Part shown: positions 6,183 to 14,741 of the stretch, piece by piece
How the letters are laid out: the number at the start of each line of letters is the position of its first letter
How positions within the stretch are numbered: position 1 is the stretch's first letter
Source of the DNA: a virus
Virus record (IMG/VR): IMGVR_UViG_3300010430_006917
Coordinates: 1 to 47,510 of that record
Direction: 5' to 3' (one strand)
Length of the DNA: 47,510 nucleotides
Program-made: the position numbers and the translations under genes
Notes under the pieces: model-generated
Database searches by the model: none
Told to the model about the DNA's origin: nothing
What the model saw: only the letters and a program-made list of their open reading frames with translations

Positions 6183-6206
6183 GCGGGCCGGTCTCGGCCG
6201 GCCCGC
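6183..6206 (+). other. 9-bp hairpin upstream of the GapR-like gene
   Basis: GCGGGCCGG (6183-6191) pairs with CCGGCCCGC (6198-6206), followed by CCTTTCCCC. It lies 24 bp before the GapR-like start. It could terminate leakily or define the 5' end of the replication operon's message. Confidence 0.4.
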
Positions 6207-6229
6207 CCTTTCCCCGAAAGGAGGGGCCA

Positions 6230-6475
6230 ATGGTCGACGTCGGTGGAATCGCAGGCGACCAGCTCCGCAGCTACATCGAGCGGATCGAGCGCCTGGAGGA
6301 AGAGAAGGCGGCGCTGGCTGCCGACATCCGGGACGTGTTCGCCGAGGCCAAGGGCAACGGCTTCGACGTCAAGGTGATGCGCCAGGTCATCAAGCTCCGG
6401 AAGCTCGACAAGGACGACCGGGACGAGGCCGAGACCGTCCTGGACCTCTACAAGCGCGCTCTCGGGATGGAGTGA
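6230..6475 (+). CDS. gapR-like: GapR-like nucleoid protein (DUF2312), 81 aa
   Basis: After the start at 6230 (strong AAAGGAGGGG box) the product reads MVDVGGIAGDQLRSYIERIE, then EEEKAALAADIRDVFAEAKG and GFDVKVMRQVIKLRKLDKDD. This is the almost complete DUF2312/GapR signature at the usual length of about 80-90 residues. In Caulobacter, GapR forms a clamp on overtwisted DNA ahead of replication forks and RNA polymerase and stimulates topoisomerases. Here it heads the replication operon, so a role in relieving supercoils on phage DNA, or in competing with the host protein, is a reasonable inference. Confidence 0.88.
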   Translation: MVDVGGIAGDQLRSYIERIERLEEEKAALAADIRDVFAEAKGNGFDVKVMRQVIKLRKLDKDDRDEAETVLDLYKRALGME

Positions 6476-6478
6476 GCC

Positions 6479-6673
6479 ATGACCCGCGCGCTCGACAATG
6501 ACCTGTTCGACATCGCGCTGGCGATGGTCCGGGTGGATCCGACGCGCCGGTTCGATGAGGCGGAGTGGATCCGCGAGATGGTCGGCCTGGATCAGGCCCG
6601 CCGCGACATCGTCCGGGCGACGACCGCCCCGGATACCCGCCAGCACACCCTCAACCTCGAGGTAACCCCATGA
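6479..6673 (+). CDS. hypothetical protein, 64 aa
   Basis: A small acidic protein (MTRALDNDLFDIALAMVRVD...) three bases after the GapR-like stop, overlapping the following clamp start (ATGA at 6670). No family recognised. Its position suggests an accessory replication role. Confidence 0.6.
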   Translation: MTRALDNDLFDIALAMVRVDPTRRFDEAEWIREMVGLDQARRDIVRATTAPDTRQHTLNLEVTP

Positions 6674-7878
6674 CCATGATCCTGGACGCCGGCGAGCTGG
6701 CCGGCGCGCTGCACGCGGGCGCCCGTCTCGACCTGGTGGTGGAGCGCCGGCCGGTGCGGCTGGTCGCCGAGGAGAACGCGGTGCGGGTCGGCATGGCCGA
6801 CCTGACGCAAGGGTTCTCCGTCCTGCTGCGGTCGCCGAAGGCCGAAGGCGAGATCGTCATCGACCACCGCTACCTGGTCGCGGCCCTGAAGGGCATGAAG
6901 GCCGGCGCGCAGGTGACGATCGAGCCGGCGAAGGCGCAGGCGAAGATCTCGGTGGAGACCGCGGCGGGCCCGAAGACCTCGCGCGTCCCGATGCTCGACC
7001 CTTCGACGGTTCACACCCCGCCGACCGCGGACGCCGCGCCGATCATCGTCGGCATGAAGGAGCTTAAGCGGCTGCTGGCCGCGGTCAGGTGCGCGCCGCC
7101 GCCGTCCGACACCCGGTACGACATGTGCGGCGTCCACCTGGTTGCGCGTCAGGTCGACAAGGGCGGCCCGCATCGGCTGGTTGCCGAAGCGACGGACAGC
7201 CAGGTCGGGTCGATCACGGCGTCGGAGGTGATCGCTCCCGACGACATGCAGGACGCCATCGTCGCGCACCACACCATCGCCATGGTCGGCGCGCTGCCGA
7301 TCGGCGACGACGAGAGCGTCGGCCTCGCCATCACGGAAACGCACTGGATCCTGACGACGGAGACGATCCGTGCGCAGGGCCAGCACATCGACGGTCGGTT
7401 CCCGGATCTCCGGCGCGTGATTCCGACCGAGTTCGAAGCGACGGCACTGCTGGATACCGCCGTGCTGGACGACGCGCTGGCCGCGGCGATGCCGCTGACG
7501 TCGGACGACAAGAAGAACCGCGGCGTCTTCCTCGGGATCCGGAACGGCGTGCTGACGGTGGTCGGCGGCGCCGGCGGCGGTGGAGCCCTGAACGCCGACG
7601 CGCATGCCCGCGTGGACGTCGACTGCGCCACCGGAGGGCAGGATGCCTGGGTCTGGCTGAACGGCGAGAATCTCGGCCGCGTGCTCTCGGTGCACCGCTC
7701 CGAGACGGTGCGCCTCCGCAAGGCGCCCGCCGGGAACATCGTCCTGATCGACGGTGTCAACTCGCTCGAGGACGATCCGGAGGCGCCGCCGCCGGCCCAG
7801 CTCGGGATCCTGGTGGGCCTGCATGCGAACGTCTGGGCGGCCTGGGCCGCCGAGGCGCCGGCGGAGGCCGCGGCATGA
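6670..7878 (+). CDS. dnaN-like: DNA polymerase III beta-like sliding clamp 1, 402 aa
   Basis: Length and internal pattern fit a three-domain beta clamp. Diagnostic stretches are DTRYDMCGVHLVA (domain 2, the 'R...NGV' position), HRLVAEATDSQVG, and DGRFPDLRRVIPTEFEA, the clamp signature DGxFPDxxRVIP. The clamp encircles DNA and tethers polymerase and other proteins. The C-terminal ~20 residues are Ala/Glu-rich (EAPAEAAA), and it is about 30 residues longer than typical bacterial DnaN. A second, clearly different clamp is encoded at 14735. It overlaps both neighbours by ATGA. Confidence 0.8.
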   Translation: MTMILDAGELAGALHAGARLDLVVERRPVRLVAEENAVRVGMADLTQGFSVLLRSPKAEGEIVIDHRYLVAALKGMKAGAQVTIEPAKAQAKISVETAAGPKTSRVPMLDPSTVHTPPTADAAPIIVGMKELKRLLAAVRCAPPPSDTRYDMCGVHLVARQVDKGGPHRLVAEATDSQVGSITASEVIAPDDMQDAIVAHHTIAMVGALPIGDDESVGLAITETHWILTTETIRAQGQHIDGRFPDLRRVIPTEFEATALLDTAVLDDALAAAMPLTSDDKKNRGVFLGIRNGVLTVVGGAGGGGALNADAHARVDVDCATGGQDAWVWLNGENLGRVLSVHRSETVRLRKAPAGNIVLIDGVNSLEDDPEAPPPAQLGILVGLHANVWAAWAAEAPAEAAA

Positions 7879-8345
7879 GCTGGCCGGCCACCCCCGCCCG
7901 ACGCGCTGGCGGTGCCCGCAAGCCGCGGCGCCATCCGGAGCAGGACCTGCAGCAGCAGGTGGTGAGGCACCTGACGTTGGTGGTTCCCCCTCCTCCCGCC
8001 GGACCGGTGTGGTTCGCGCCGGACCCGGGGCTGCCGCCCTACGTGCCGGCCGGCTGCAGCGACCAGCTGCGCGCGCGGATCCTGGAGCACGCCGCGAAGA
8101 TTGCCGGCATCCGCAAGAGCATGGGCGTGAAGGCCGGAATTCCGGACCTGGTGTTCCTGTGGTCGCCGCCATTCGCGATCGAGCTGAAGTCGCTGACCGG
8201 CGGCGTGGTGTCGGAAGAGCAGACGGCGATGCACGCCGCGCTCGAGTCCGTCGGGGTCGCAGTCCACGTCGCCAGGACGATCGAAGAGGTCGAGCAGGCG
8301 TTGCGGGACCAGGGCGTCCCGCTGCGCGGGAGGATATCGGCATGA
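7875..8345 (+). CDS. VRR-NUC domain nuclease, 156 aa
   Basis: The PD-(D/E)XK core of VRR-NUC is visible: Glu24 (HPEQDLQQQVVRHL), GVKAGIPDLVFLW with Asp91, AIELK with Glu103 and Lys105, then Gln116 in EEQTAMHAAL. VRR-NUC proteins are structure-specific nucleases (as in FAN1) and occur alone in many phages. It sits between the clamp and the GcrA-like gene with ATGA overlaps on both sides, so it is likely a replication or recombination nuclease. Confidence 0.85.
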   Translation: MSWPATPARRAGGARKPRRHPEQDLQQQVVRHLTLVVPPPPAGPVWFAPDPGLPPYVPAGCSDQLRARILEHAAKIAGIRKSMGVKAGIPDLVFLWSPPFAIELKSLTGGVVSEEQTAMHAALESVGVAVHVARTIEEVEQALRDQGVPLRGRISA

Positions 8346-8779
8346 CCGGCGCAAGGCCCGACATCTGGACCGAGGAACGATTGGCCGACCTGGTCCGACT
8401 GCGGAAGGTGGGAGTGTCGATCACCAGGATCGGCGAGGCCTTGGGCGTGTCCAGGAACTCCGTGGCCAGCAAGGTGGCGCGGATGGGCCTGCCGAAAAAG
8501 GATCAGGCTGAGTCGCTGAGGAAAGCCACGGCAGTGCGCCGTGGCGAGATTCCGGCGAAGCCAGCGAAGCCTACGAAGCGGAAACGGCCCATGGCCGGTC
8601 GTGCCGGTCGGCTGCTGGCCGAACTGCCGGTCAACGCCTGCCGCTGGCCGATCGGCGACACGAAGGAGCCCGATTTCGAATTCTGCGGCGAGCACGCCGG
8701 GCCGGGCCGGTCGTACTGCGAGCGGCATCACGGCAAGGCCTACACCAGGATAGCCGTCGCCAGCGGAGGGGAAGCGTGA
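8342..8779 (+). CDS. gcrA-like: GcrA-family cell cycle regulator, 145 aa
   Basis: N-terminal WTEERLADLVRL...VSITRIGEALGVSRNSVASK (residues 9-44) is the GcrA HTH. The C-terminal CRWPIGD (100-106), FEFCGE (112-117) and YCERHH..AY (125-134) form the conserved Cys/His block. GcrA is a sigma70-associated activator found almost only in alphaproteobacteria, where it senses CcrM methylation of GANTC at promoters. A phage copy may redirect host polymerase or time phage genes; that role is inferred. Overlaps both neighbours. Confidence 0.9.
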   Translation: MTGARPDIWTEERLADLVRLRKVGVSITRIGEALGVSRNSVASKVARMGLPKKDQAESLRKATAVRRGEIPAKPAKPTKRKRPMAGRAGRLLAELPVNACRWPIGDTKEPDFEFCGEHAGPGRSYCERHHGKAYTRIAVASGGEA

Positions 8780-10284
8780 GCCGCCGCCGGAAGGATACCG
8801 GCCAGCTCCCCCTGGCGCTGGATGCCGCCACGGCGGATGGGCCGGGTGGTGCCGAGACCCCGCCGGCGGCTGGGGAAGGTACGGACGCCTACGAGGCGTT
8901 CCTGGCGACGAAGGCGACGGTGGCGCCGCCGGCCGGGTTCGAGCCCCGCCGGCCGATGCCGCAGGCGATCAAGCCGTTCCAGCAGGACATCGTGACCTGG
9001 GCATGCCGCCGCGGCCGTGCCGCCGTGTTCGCCGGCACCGGCCTCGGCAAGACCCTGATGGAGTTGTCCTGGGCGGACCAGGTGGTGCACGAGACGCAGG
9101 GCGGCGTTCTGCTGTTCACGCCGCTGGCCGTCGCCGAGCAGACCGTGCAGGAGGCTGCGAAGTTCGGCGTCCCCGGCGTCGCCTACGCGGCCGACCAGTC
9201 GGCGATCTCGTCGCCGATCGCGGTGACGAACTTCGAGCGGCGCGACAAGTTCGACATCGGTTCGTTTCCCGGCGTCGTCCTCGACGAGTCCGGCATCATC
9301 AAGGATCACGACAGCCGCACGCGGGTCGACCTGACGGAGGCCTGCCGGCGCGTTCCGTACCTGTTCTGCGGCTCGGCATTGCCGGCGCCCAACGACTGGA
9401 CCGAGCTTGGCCAGCATTCGGAGTTCCTGGGCGTGATGAGCGCCAAGGAGATGCTGGCCATGTTCTTCGTCCATGACGGGTCGGTCAGGGCGAAGGCCGA
9501 AGAGGAATGGCGGCTGAAACGGCACGCCGCGCCGGACTTCTGGCGGTGGGTGGCGTCCTGGGCGGTGATGATCCGTCACCCGCGAGACATGGGCTATGAC
9601 GAGCCCGGATATGACCTGCCGCCGCTGGATATCCGCCAGGTGACGGTCGACACCGGTCATGTCGTCGAGCCCGGCGGCACCCTCTTCCCGACGCAGGCGG
9701 CGACGATGTCGGAGCGGATCGGCGCCCGCCGGGACAGCATCGACGCACGGGTGGCTGCCGCTGCCGAGGTCGTGGCGTCGAAGCCGGACGAGCCCTGGCT
9801 GATCTGGTGCAACCTGAACGCCGAGGCCGAGGCGCTGTACCGGGCGATCCCCGGAGCGGTGAACGTCCAGGGCTCGGATCCGACCGACACGAAGATCCGC
9901 AACCTCCTCGGCTTCGCGCAAGGCGACCCGCTCAACCTTATCAGCAAGCCGTCGATCGCCGGTCGCGGCATGAACTGGCAGCACTGCGCAAACATGGTGT
10001 TCGTCGGCCTGAACGACAGCTTCGAGCAGCTGTATCAGGCAATCCGCCGGTGCTGGCGGTTCGGCCAGATGCGGCCGGTCACGGCATGGCTGATCGCTTC
10101 CGATCGTGAGGGCGCGGTGGTCGCGAACCTCGCGGCCAAGGAAGCGAAGTACGAGGCGATGGCCTCGGCGATGGCCGAGCACATGCGGGACCTGACGGTC
10201 GCGAACATCCGCGGCGGCAGGGTCGCCACCACCTTTCACACCCCCGACAAACCGATGGAGCTTCCGGCATGGCTGGCAGCGTGA
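8776..10284 (+). CDS. SNF2/DEAD-like helicase, 502 aa
   Basis: A GTG start in overlap with the GcrA-like stop. Walker A is GTGLGKT (residues 87-93). Motif II reads VVLDES (167-172), where DES replaces DEAH/DEAD, as is usual in this phage helicase group. The arginine-finger region is QAIRRCWRFGQ (about 421-431). The first ~65 residues are a low-complexity linker. The gene overlaps the following DNA methyltransferase by 16 bp, and this helicase-methyltransferase pair recurs in phages. Likely role: ATP-dependent remodelling or unwinding of DNA in replication or modification. Confidence 0.85.
   Translation: MSRRRKDTGQLPLALDAATADGPGGAETPPAAGEGTDAYEAFLATKATVAPPAGFEPRRPMPQAIKPFQQDIVTWACRRGRAAVFAGTGLGKTLMELSWADQVVHETQGGVLLFTPLAVAEQTVQEAAKFGVPGVAYAADQSAISSPIAVTNFERRDKFDIGSFPGVVLDESGIIKDHDSRTRVDLTEACRRVPYLFCGSALPAPNDWTELGQHSEFLGVMSAKEMLAMFFVHDGSVRAKAEEEWRLKRHAAPDFWRWVASWAVMIRHPRDMGYDEPGYDLPPLDIRQVTVDTGHVVEPGGTLFPTQAATMSERIGARRDSIDARVAAAAEVVASKPDEPWLIWCNLNAEAEALYRAIPGAVNVQGSDPTDTKIRNLLGFAQGDPLNLISKPSIAGRGMNWQHCANMVFVGLNDSFEQLYQAIRRCWRFGQMRPVTAWLIASDREGAVVANLAAKEAKYEAMASAMAEHMRDLTVANIRGGRVATTFHTPDKPMELPAWLAA
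8863..8882 (+). repeat. dispersed motif copy 2, CCGGCGGCTGGGGAAGGTAC
   Basis: Differs from copy 1 by one base. Encodes Pro-Ala-Ala-Gly-Glu-Gly-Thr in the helicase N-terminal linker. Confidence 0.6.
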
Positions 10285-11276
10285 ACGTCATGGACCAGAC
10301 ATCCGGCCAGGGATGGACGCTCTGGCACGGCGACTGTGTCGAGGTCACTCGAGGGCTGCCGGGCAACAGCCTGCACTACACGATCTTCAGTCCGCCTTTC
10401 GAGAGCCTGTACACGTTCTCGGACGATCCGCGCGACATGTCCAACTGCTGGGACAGCGGGACGTTCTGGACGCACTTCCGGTTCCTGATCGCCGAGCTGT
10501 ACCGGGCGACCATGCCGGGACGGCTCTGCTCGATCCACTGCATGCAGCTGCCGACCTCGAAGCTGCGCGACGGCTTCATCGGCCTGCGGGACTTCCGCGG
10601 CGAGGTGATCCGCGCGTTCCAGGACGCGGGCTGGATCTATCACTCCGAGGTCTGCATCCGGAAGGATCCGGTCTCGGCGATGCAGCGGTCGAAATCGATC
10701 GGCCTGCTGCATAAGCAGGTGGTCAAGGACTCCGCGCTCAGCCGGATGGCCGTCGCCGACTACGTCGTGACGATGCGCAAGCCCGGGGAGAACCCCGAGC
10801 CGATCGCCGGCGCGTTCGACGCGTACTACGGCAGCGAGACGGCACCTGACGGTCCGCTGGTGACCGAAACCGGCAGCATGCGCACGGAGAACGTGCCCGG
10901 TGACGACTGGTACTCGGTCGCCGTGTGGCAGCGATACGCCGAGCCGGTGTGGATGGACATCGCCCAGAGCGACGTGCTGACGCATCGGTCGGCCCGCGAC
11001 GTCGAGGATGAGCGGCACATCTCGCCGCTGCAGCTGACAGTGATCCGCCGGTGCGTCGATCTGTGGAGCAACCCGGGCGACGTCGTCTACAGCCCGTTCG
11101 CCGGCATCGGCTCCGAACTCTACGTGGCCATCGACATGGGCCGGAAGGCGGTCGGCGCCGAACTGAAGCAGTCGTACTACCGCCAGGCCATCCAGCACCT
11201 GGCCGACCTGGAGCGCGGTGGCGGAACCATTCTGGCAGCCCCGGCGGCCGGGCAAGGTGCGGAGGCCGGGCAATGA
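10269..11276 (+). CDS. DNA methyltransferase (N4-cytosine or N6-adenine type), 335 aa
   Basis: Catalytic motif IV is SPPF (residues 41-44) and the SAM-binding motif I is FAGIGS (277-282, in DVVYSPFAGIGSELYVAIDM). The IV-then-I order is the beta-class arrangement also used by CcrM. SPP[YF] is typical of N4-cytosine enzymes and [DN]PP[YFW] of N6-adenine enzymes, so N4-cytosine is favoured. No partner restriction enzyme is seen. It probably protects phage DNA or affects host methylation signals. The end of the gene contains dispersed motif copy 3. Confidence 0.85.
   Translation: MAGSVNVMDQTSGQGWTLWHGDCVEVTRGLPGNSLHYTIFSPPFESLYTFSDDPRDMSNCWDSGTFWTHFRFLIAELYRATMPGRLCSIHCMQLPTSKLRDGFIGLRDFRGEVIRAFQDAGWIYHSEVCIRKDPVSAMQRSKSIGLLHKQVVKDSALSRMAVADYVVTMRKPGENPEPIAGAFDAYYGSETAPDGPLVTETGSMRTENVPGDDWYSVAVWQRYAEPVWMDIAQSDVLTHRSARDVEDERHISPLQLTVIRRCVDLWSNPGDVVYSPFAGIGSELYVAIDMGRKAVGAELKQSYYRQAIQHLADLERGGGTILAAPAAGQGAEAGQ
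11241..11260 (+). repeat. dispersed motif copy 3, CCGGCGGCCGGGCAAGGTGC
   Basis: Two differences from copy 1. Read in the same frame as copies 1 and 2 (Pro-Ala-Ala-Gly-Gln-Gly) at the C-terminus of the methyltransferase. Confidence 0.5.
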
Positions 11277-11827
11277 GCCGCAGCGAGGACATGCTTGCCC
11301 GCGCAAGGGCAGACGACGCGGTCGCGGCCTACGAGCGCCTGACCGCCGCCGACATGACCGAGGTCGTCGGCCAGGAGACCGCCAAGCGGGCCCTGCAGAT
11401 CGCCGCGGTCGGCAACCACACGGTCAGGCTGGTCGGCGACGCGCTGGCGATCCGGCACCTGAAATCGGTCTACGACACGATCGGCGGCGACATCTTCAGC
11501 TTCGTCGACCGCGGCGCCGACATCGTCGTCATCGTCCCGCCGACGGCGGTGACCGATCTTCTGTTCGCGCCACCGACGGACCCGTCCGCGACGATGCGGG
11601 AGCGGGTCGAGCGCGGGCGCAAGGTCCGGCCGACGCTGCTCAACAACTCCGGCGGTCCCGCCCTGGCCGCGAACGCCGAGGAACTGCTGCGGCTCGCCTG
11701 CGAGCGCGGGATGCAGCGGGAACAGGCGGTGAAGGTCGGACTGTCGATCGCCGCGCTCGAGGGCCGGCCGTATGTCGAGCGGCTCCACGTCGCCGAGGCG
11801 CTCGGCTACCAGAAGGGCGACGACTGA
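11273..11827 (+). CDS. ComM/Mg-chelatase-like protein lacking the P-loop, 184 aa
   Basis: Residues 28-60 (MTEVVGQETAKRALQIAAVG, then NHTVRLVGDALAIRHL) align by eye with the start of the ComM AAA+ domain ('DVxGQxxAKRALEIAAAGGHNxLLxGPPGSGKT'). The Walker A segment is replaced by GDALAIRH, and no Walker B or sensor region follows. Residues about 115-180 (AANAEELLRLACERGMQREQ...EALGYQ) fit the Mg_chelatase_C helical domain. ComM is a hexameric branch-migration helicase in natural transformation. This miniature form cannot bind ATP conventionally and might form mixed rings or act as an adaptor. Overlaps on both sides. Confidence 0.6.
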   Translation: MSRSEDMLARARADDAVAAYERLTAADMTEVVGQETAKRALQIAAVGNHTVRLVGDALAIRHLKSVYDTIGGDIFSFVDRGADIVVIVPPTAVTDLLFAPPTDPSATMRERVERGRKVRPTLLNNSGGPALAANAEELLRLACERGMQREQAVKVGLSIAALEGRPYVERLHVAEALGYQKGDD

Positions 11828-13788
11828 TGGCCGGCCGCAAGCTCCTGGTGGCGGATCTGCTCTGCGGTGCCGGCGGCACGTCGTCCGGAGCGCTGGATGC
11901 GTTAAAGGAACTGGGCCTGGACGCCCAGCTCATCGGCCTCAATCACTGGCGCGTGGCGGTCGAGACGTTCCGGCTGAACTTCCCCTCGGCCCGCGTCCAC
12001 TGCCAGGACATCGCCGCCGCGCGGCCGATCGAGGAGGTTCCCGAGGGATACCTCGACCTGCTGATGGCGTCGCCGACGTGCACGCACCATAGCCGCGCTC
12101 GCGGCGGCCGGCCGACGTCCGACCAGCAACGTTCCGACCCCTGGCACATCATCACCTGGCTGACCGAGCTGCGGGTGAAGCGGCTGTTGATCGAGAACGT
12201 CCCGGAGTTCCGGGACTGGGGGCCGGTCGACAGGCGGACCGGCAAGCCGATGAAGAGCCGGAAGGGCGAATACTTCCGGGCGTGGCTGGACACCATCAAA
12301 GGCCTCGGATTCCGGTGCGAGTACCGGATCCTGAACTCGGCCGATTTCGGCGGGGCGACCACGCGCCAGCGATTCTTCCTGCTGGCCCGCAGCGACCGGG
12401 AACGGCTCTGGTTTCCCCCGCCTAGCCACTCCAAGACCGCGACGTTCGACTTGGTGTCCGGCAAGCGCGAGCGCTGGCGGGCGGCGAAGGAGATCATCGA
12501 CTGGAACCTGCCGGGCCGCTCGATCTTCACGCGCCCGCGCGACCTCGCTCCGAAGACCATGGCCAGGATATGGGCCGGCGCCGTCAAGTTCGGCTGGCCC
12601 GAGCCGTACCTGGTGATCCTGCGCCAGCACTGCGACGCGCGGTCAATCGAACTGCCGGTGCCGACCGTTACGGCGAGCGGCAACCACATCGGGCTTGCGC
12701 AGCCGTCCTTGACGCCGTTCGTCCTCGCGCAGGGCCAGGGCGGCACCGCCCGGGGAGTCGACGGTCCCATGCCGACCATCGTCGCCGGCGGCGCGGTGTC
12801 GGTGACGGAGCCCGTCGCGCAGCCGTTCGTCATCGGTAATCGGGCGCACAACGTCGCCAAGTCGACGGACGAGCCGGTGCCGGGCATCACGACGGCCACC
12901 GGAGGCGGTGTCGCGATCGCCGAGCCCGTCATCGTGAAGATGAAGGGGCGCTCGGACGTCGCGTCGGCCGACGATCCTGCGCCGACGATCGCCACCAGGT
13001 CGCAGCTCGGAATCGCTCAGCCGATGATCTCCCCGTACTACGGGAGCGGATCCGGCGAGACCTGCAAGAGCGTCGAGCAGCCGCTGGACACGGTGACGGC
13101 CAAGCCGCGGTTCGGGATGGTCGAGCCGGTGGCGAAACCGTTCATGCTGCCGCAGCAGGGCGACGACACGGGCCGGGCGCCTCGAGTCCTCGACGTGGAC
13201 GCGCCGACGCCGACGGTGACGACGGTGGCTCGCATCGGCGTCGTCGAGGCCGCGGCCAAGCCGTTCCTCGCCGCGCACTTCGGCGAGCGGCCGGGCCAGG
13301 AACCCCGCACGCACGACGTCGACAATCCGTTCCCGACGGTGACGCACCGCGGCGCCGGCGACCTGGTGGAAGGCACGGCGACCCCGATCGTCGTGCAGAC
13401 CGACCAGACGGGCGGGCGAGGTACGTACGCACGGTCGGCCGAGGAGCCGATCTATCCGCCAGTGACGAAGCAGAACCAGGCGCTCGTCGAGGCGGTCCTC
13501 GAGGCGGCCGGGGAGGACGAGGACCTGCGGATAGCGATCGACCAGCGGCGCGTGTTCCTCGTCGACGGCGTGCCGCACGTCTTCGACATCCGGTTCCGGA
13601 TGCTCGAGGACTACGAGCTGGCCCGGGCGATGGGCTTCGACCCCGGATACAAGTTCGCCGGGAACAAGACGGAGCGGACCCGACAGGTCGGCAACGCCGT
13701 CGAGCACTATCAGGCCAAGGCGCTGGTCAAGGCGCTGTTCTCGGATCCGCCGGGTGCTCGTCACATCACGGCGGAGGCGGCGGAATGA
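11827..13788 (+). CDS. C5-cytosine DNA methyltransferase with repeat-expanded recognition region, 653 aa
   Basis: Motif I DLLCGAGGTSSG (residues 10-21), catalytic Cys85 in ASPTCTHHS (the usual PPC loop reads SPTC), motif VI ENV (123-125), motif VIII TRQRFF (179-184) and motif X RQVGNAV (619-625) are all present. Ordinary enzymes are near 400 residues. The excess lies at about residues 275-560, where eight degenerate units of 35-42 residues repeat the pattern [S/V]-x-[D/E]-x-P-x-P-T-[I/V]-[T/A]...G-[I/V]-x-[E/Q]-P...PF. This occupies the target-recognition position, so it may recognise several sites. Modification probably protects phage DNA. Confidence 0.88.
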   Translation: MAGRKLLVADLLCGAGGTSSGALDALKELGLDAQLIGLNHWRVAVETFRLNFPSARVHCQDIAAARPIEEVPEGYLDLLMASPTCTHHSRARGGRPTSDQQRSDPWHIITWLTELRVKRLLIENVPEFRDWGPVDRRTGKPMKSRKGEYFRAWLDTIKGLGFRCEYRILNSADFGGATTRQRFFLLARSDRERLWFPPPSHSKTATFDLVSGKRERWRAAKEIIDWNLPGRSIFTRPRDLAPKTMARIWAGAVKFGWPEPYLVILRQHCDARSIELPVPTVTASGNHIGLAQPSLTPFVLAQGQGGTARGVDGPMPTIVAGGAVSVTEPVAQPFVIGNRAHNVAKSTDEPVPGITTATGGGVAIAEPVIVKMKGRSDVASADDPAPTIATRSQLGIAQPMISPYYGSGSGETCKSVEQPLDTVTAKPRFGMVEPVAKPFMLPQQGDDTGRAPRVLDVDAPTPTVTTVARIGVVEAAAKPFLAAHFGERPGQEPRTHDVDNPFPTVTHRGAGDLVEGTATPIVVQTDQTGGRGTYARSAEEPIYPPVTKQNQALVEAVLEAAGEDEDLRIAIDQRRVFLVDGVPHVFDIRFRMLEDYELARAMGFDPGYKFAGNKTERTRQVGNAVEHYQAKALVKALFSDPPGARHITAEAAE

Positions 13789-14741
13789 GCGGCGCCCTGA
13801 AGGCCTACGTGGTCCAAGACGAAAGCGACGCGCATGCCGAGGTCGTGTTCGCCCGGCTGAATGCCGCAGCCCGTCGGATCGGCGCCAACAAGCTCGACAG
13901 CGACTTCCATTCCGTCACATGCCGCCGTGCTCCGGAGTTCGATCACTGCAGCCCCGGCCCGGTGCCATTCACGACGCTGTTCGAGTACGGCTGGTGGCGG
14001 GAATGCGACGGCTGCGGCGTCCGCATCGAAGACGGCGCCTATGACGACGACGGCAACGTCATCGACTTCGACATCGTCGAGGAGGCTGCCGCCGTCTACT
14101 GCACGCCGGCCTGCCGGGTCCGGCACGTCGCGGAGCACGCCAGGGTCAAGCGGGCGGAGGTCCGGGCGATCAAGGTCATGCAGGCCCGTCTGCTACGCGA
14201 GCATCCAGGCGTGACCGTGATCGGAGGGGACGAAGCAGGTCGGTACACCCGCCCCAATGCCTATGTCTCGCGTGACAAGGCGGGACGGCTTCGTATCCGC
14301 CAGGTGGTTGTGCATTTCGACTTCCCTGGTCGACGTCATGGCTTCGGCTCGTTCCGCGCCGAGCGCGATCAATCGCACCTGGACCGCAAGCCAGCGCTCT
14401 TCGTCCCGTTCGGCGACAAGCGGGCGTTCGAGGCGTGGCGGAAGGCCGGATCGCTACGCCTGACCGCCCTGCAGCGTCTCCTCCTGGCCGCGTGGGTAGG
14501 TATGGGCGAGGAGTTCGGTTGCCTGACGTTCAACGCAATCGCGCGTCGCAGCGGCGTCGATCGCAGGCTGGTGCGCCGCGGGATCCGCGCGCTCGCCCGG
14601 AAAGGCGTCACGGAATACCACCGTGGCCTGTGGACCGACGAAGGAGAGCCGGCCGGTAGCGGCTATGGCCTGACCCCGCTCGGGTGGGCTGCGCTCGACC
14701 TCCAGCAAATAACTGCCGAGCAAGGAGACAGCTCATGCTGA
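13785..14741 (+). CDS. zinc-ribbon plus winged-helix protein, 318 aa
   Basis: Residues about 72-114 carry CDGCGVRIE...YCTPACRVRH, a CxxC...CxxxC zinc site. Residues about 225-310 (LTALQRLLLAAWVGMGEEFG, then CLTFNAIARRSGVDRRLVRR, LTPLGWAALD) look like a winged-helix DNA-binding domain. Between them is a basic region. It sits between the C5 methyltransferase and clamp 2 with overlaps on both sides. Probably a DNA-binding regulator or replication accessory; no family name recognised. Confidence 0.6.
   Translation: MSGALKAYVVQDESDAHAEVVFARLNAAARRIGANKLDSDFHSVTCRRAPEFDHCSPGPVPFTTLFEYGWWRECDGCGVRIEDGAYDDDGNVIDFDIVEEAAAVYCTPACRVRHVAEHARVKRAEVRAIKVMQARLLREHPGVTVIGGDEAGRYTRPNAYVSRDKAGRLRIRQVVVHFDFPGRRHGFGSFRAERDQSHLDRKPALFVPFGDKRAFEAWRKAGSLRLTALQRLLLAAWVGMGEEFGCLTFNAIARRSGVDRRLVRRGIRALARKGVTEYHRGLWTDEGEPAGSGYGLTPLGWAALDLQQITAEQGDSSC

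Noticed and set aside
6592-8472. Long reverse-strand frame opposite clamp 1 and the VRR-NUC gene
   Set aside because: It is an open antisense frame caused by high GC at third positions; the forward genes have clear family motifs and coupled starts, and the reverse product is Arg-rich and low in complexity.
10269-11276. CcrM orthologue (GANTC methyltransferase)
   Set aside because: Motif IV is SPPF, which favours N4-cytosine, and the CcrM C-terminal extension is not visible; only the beta-class order is shared.
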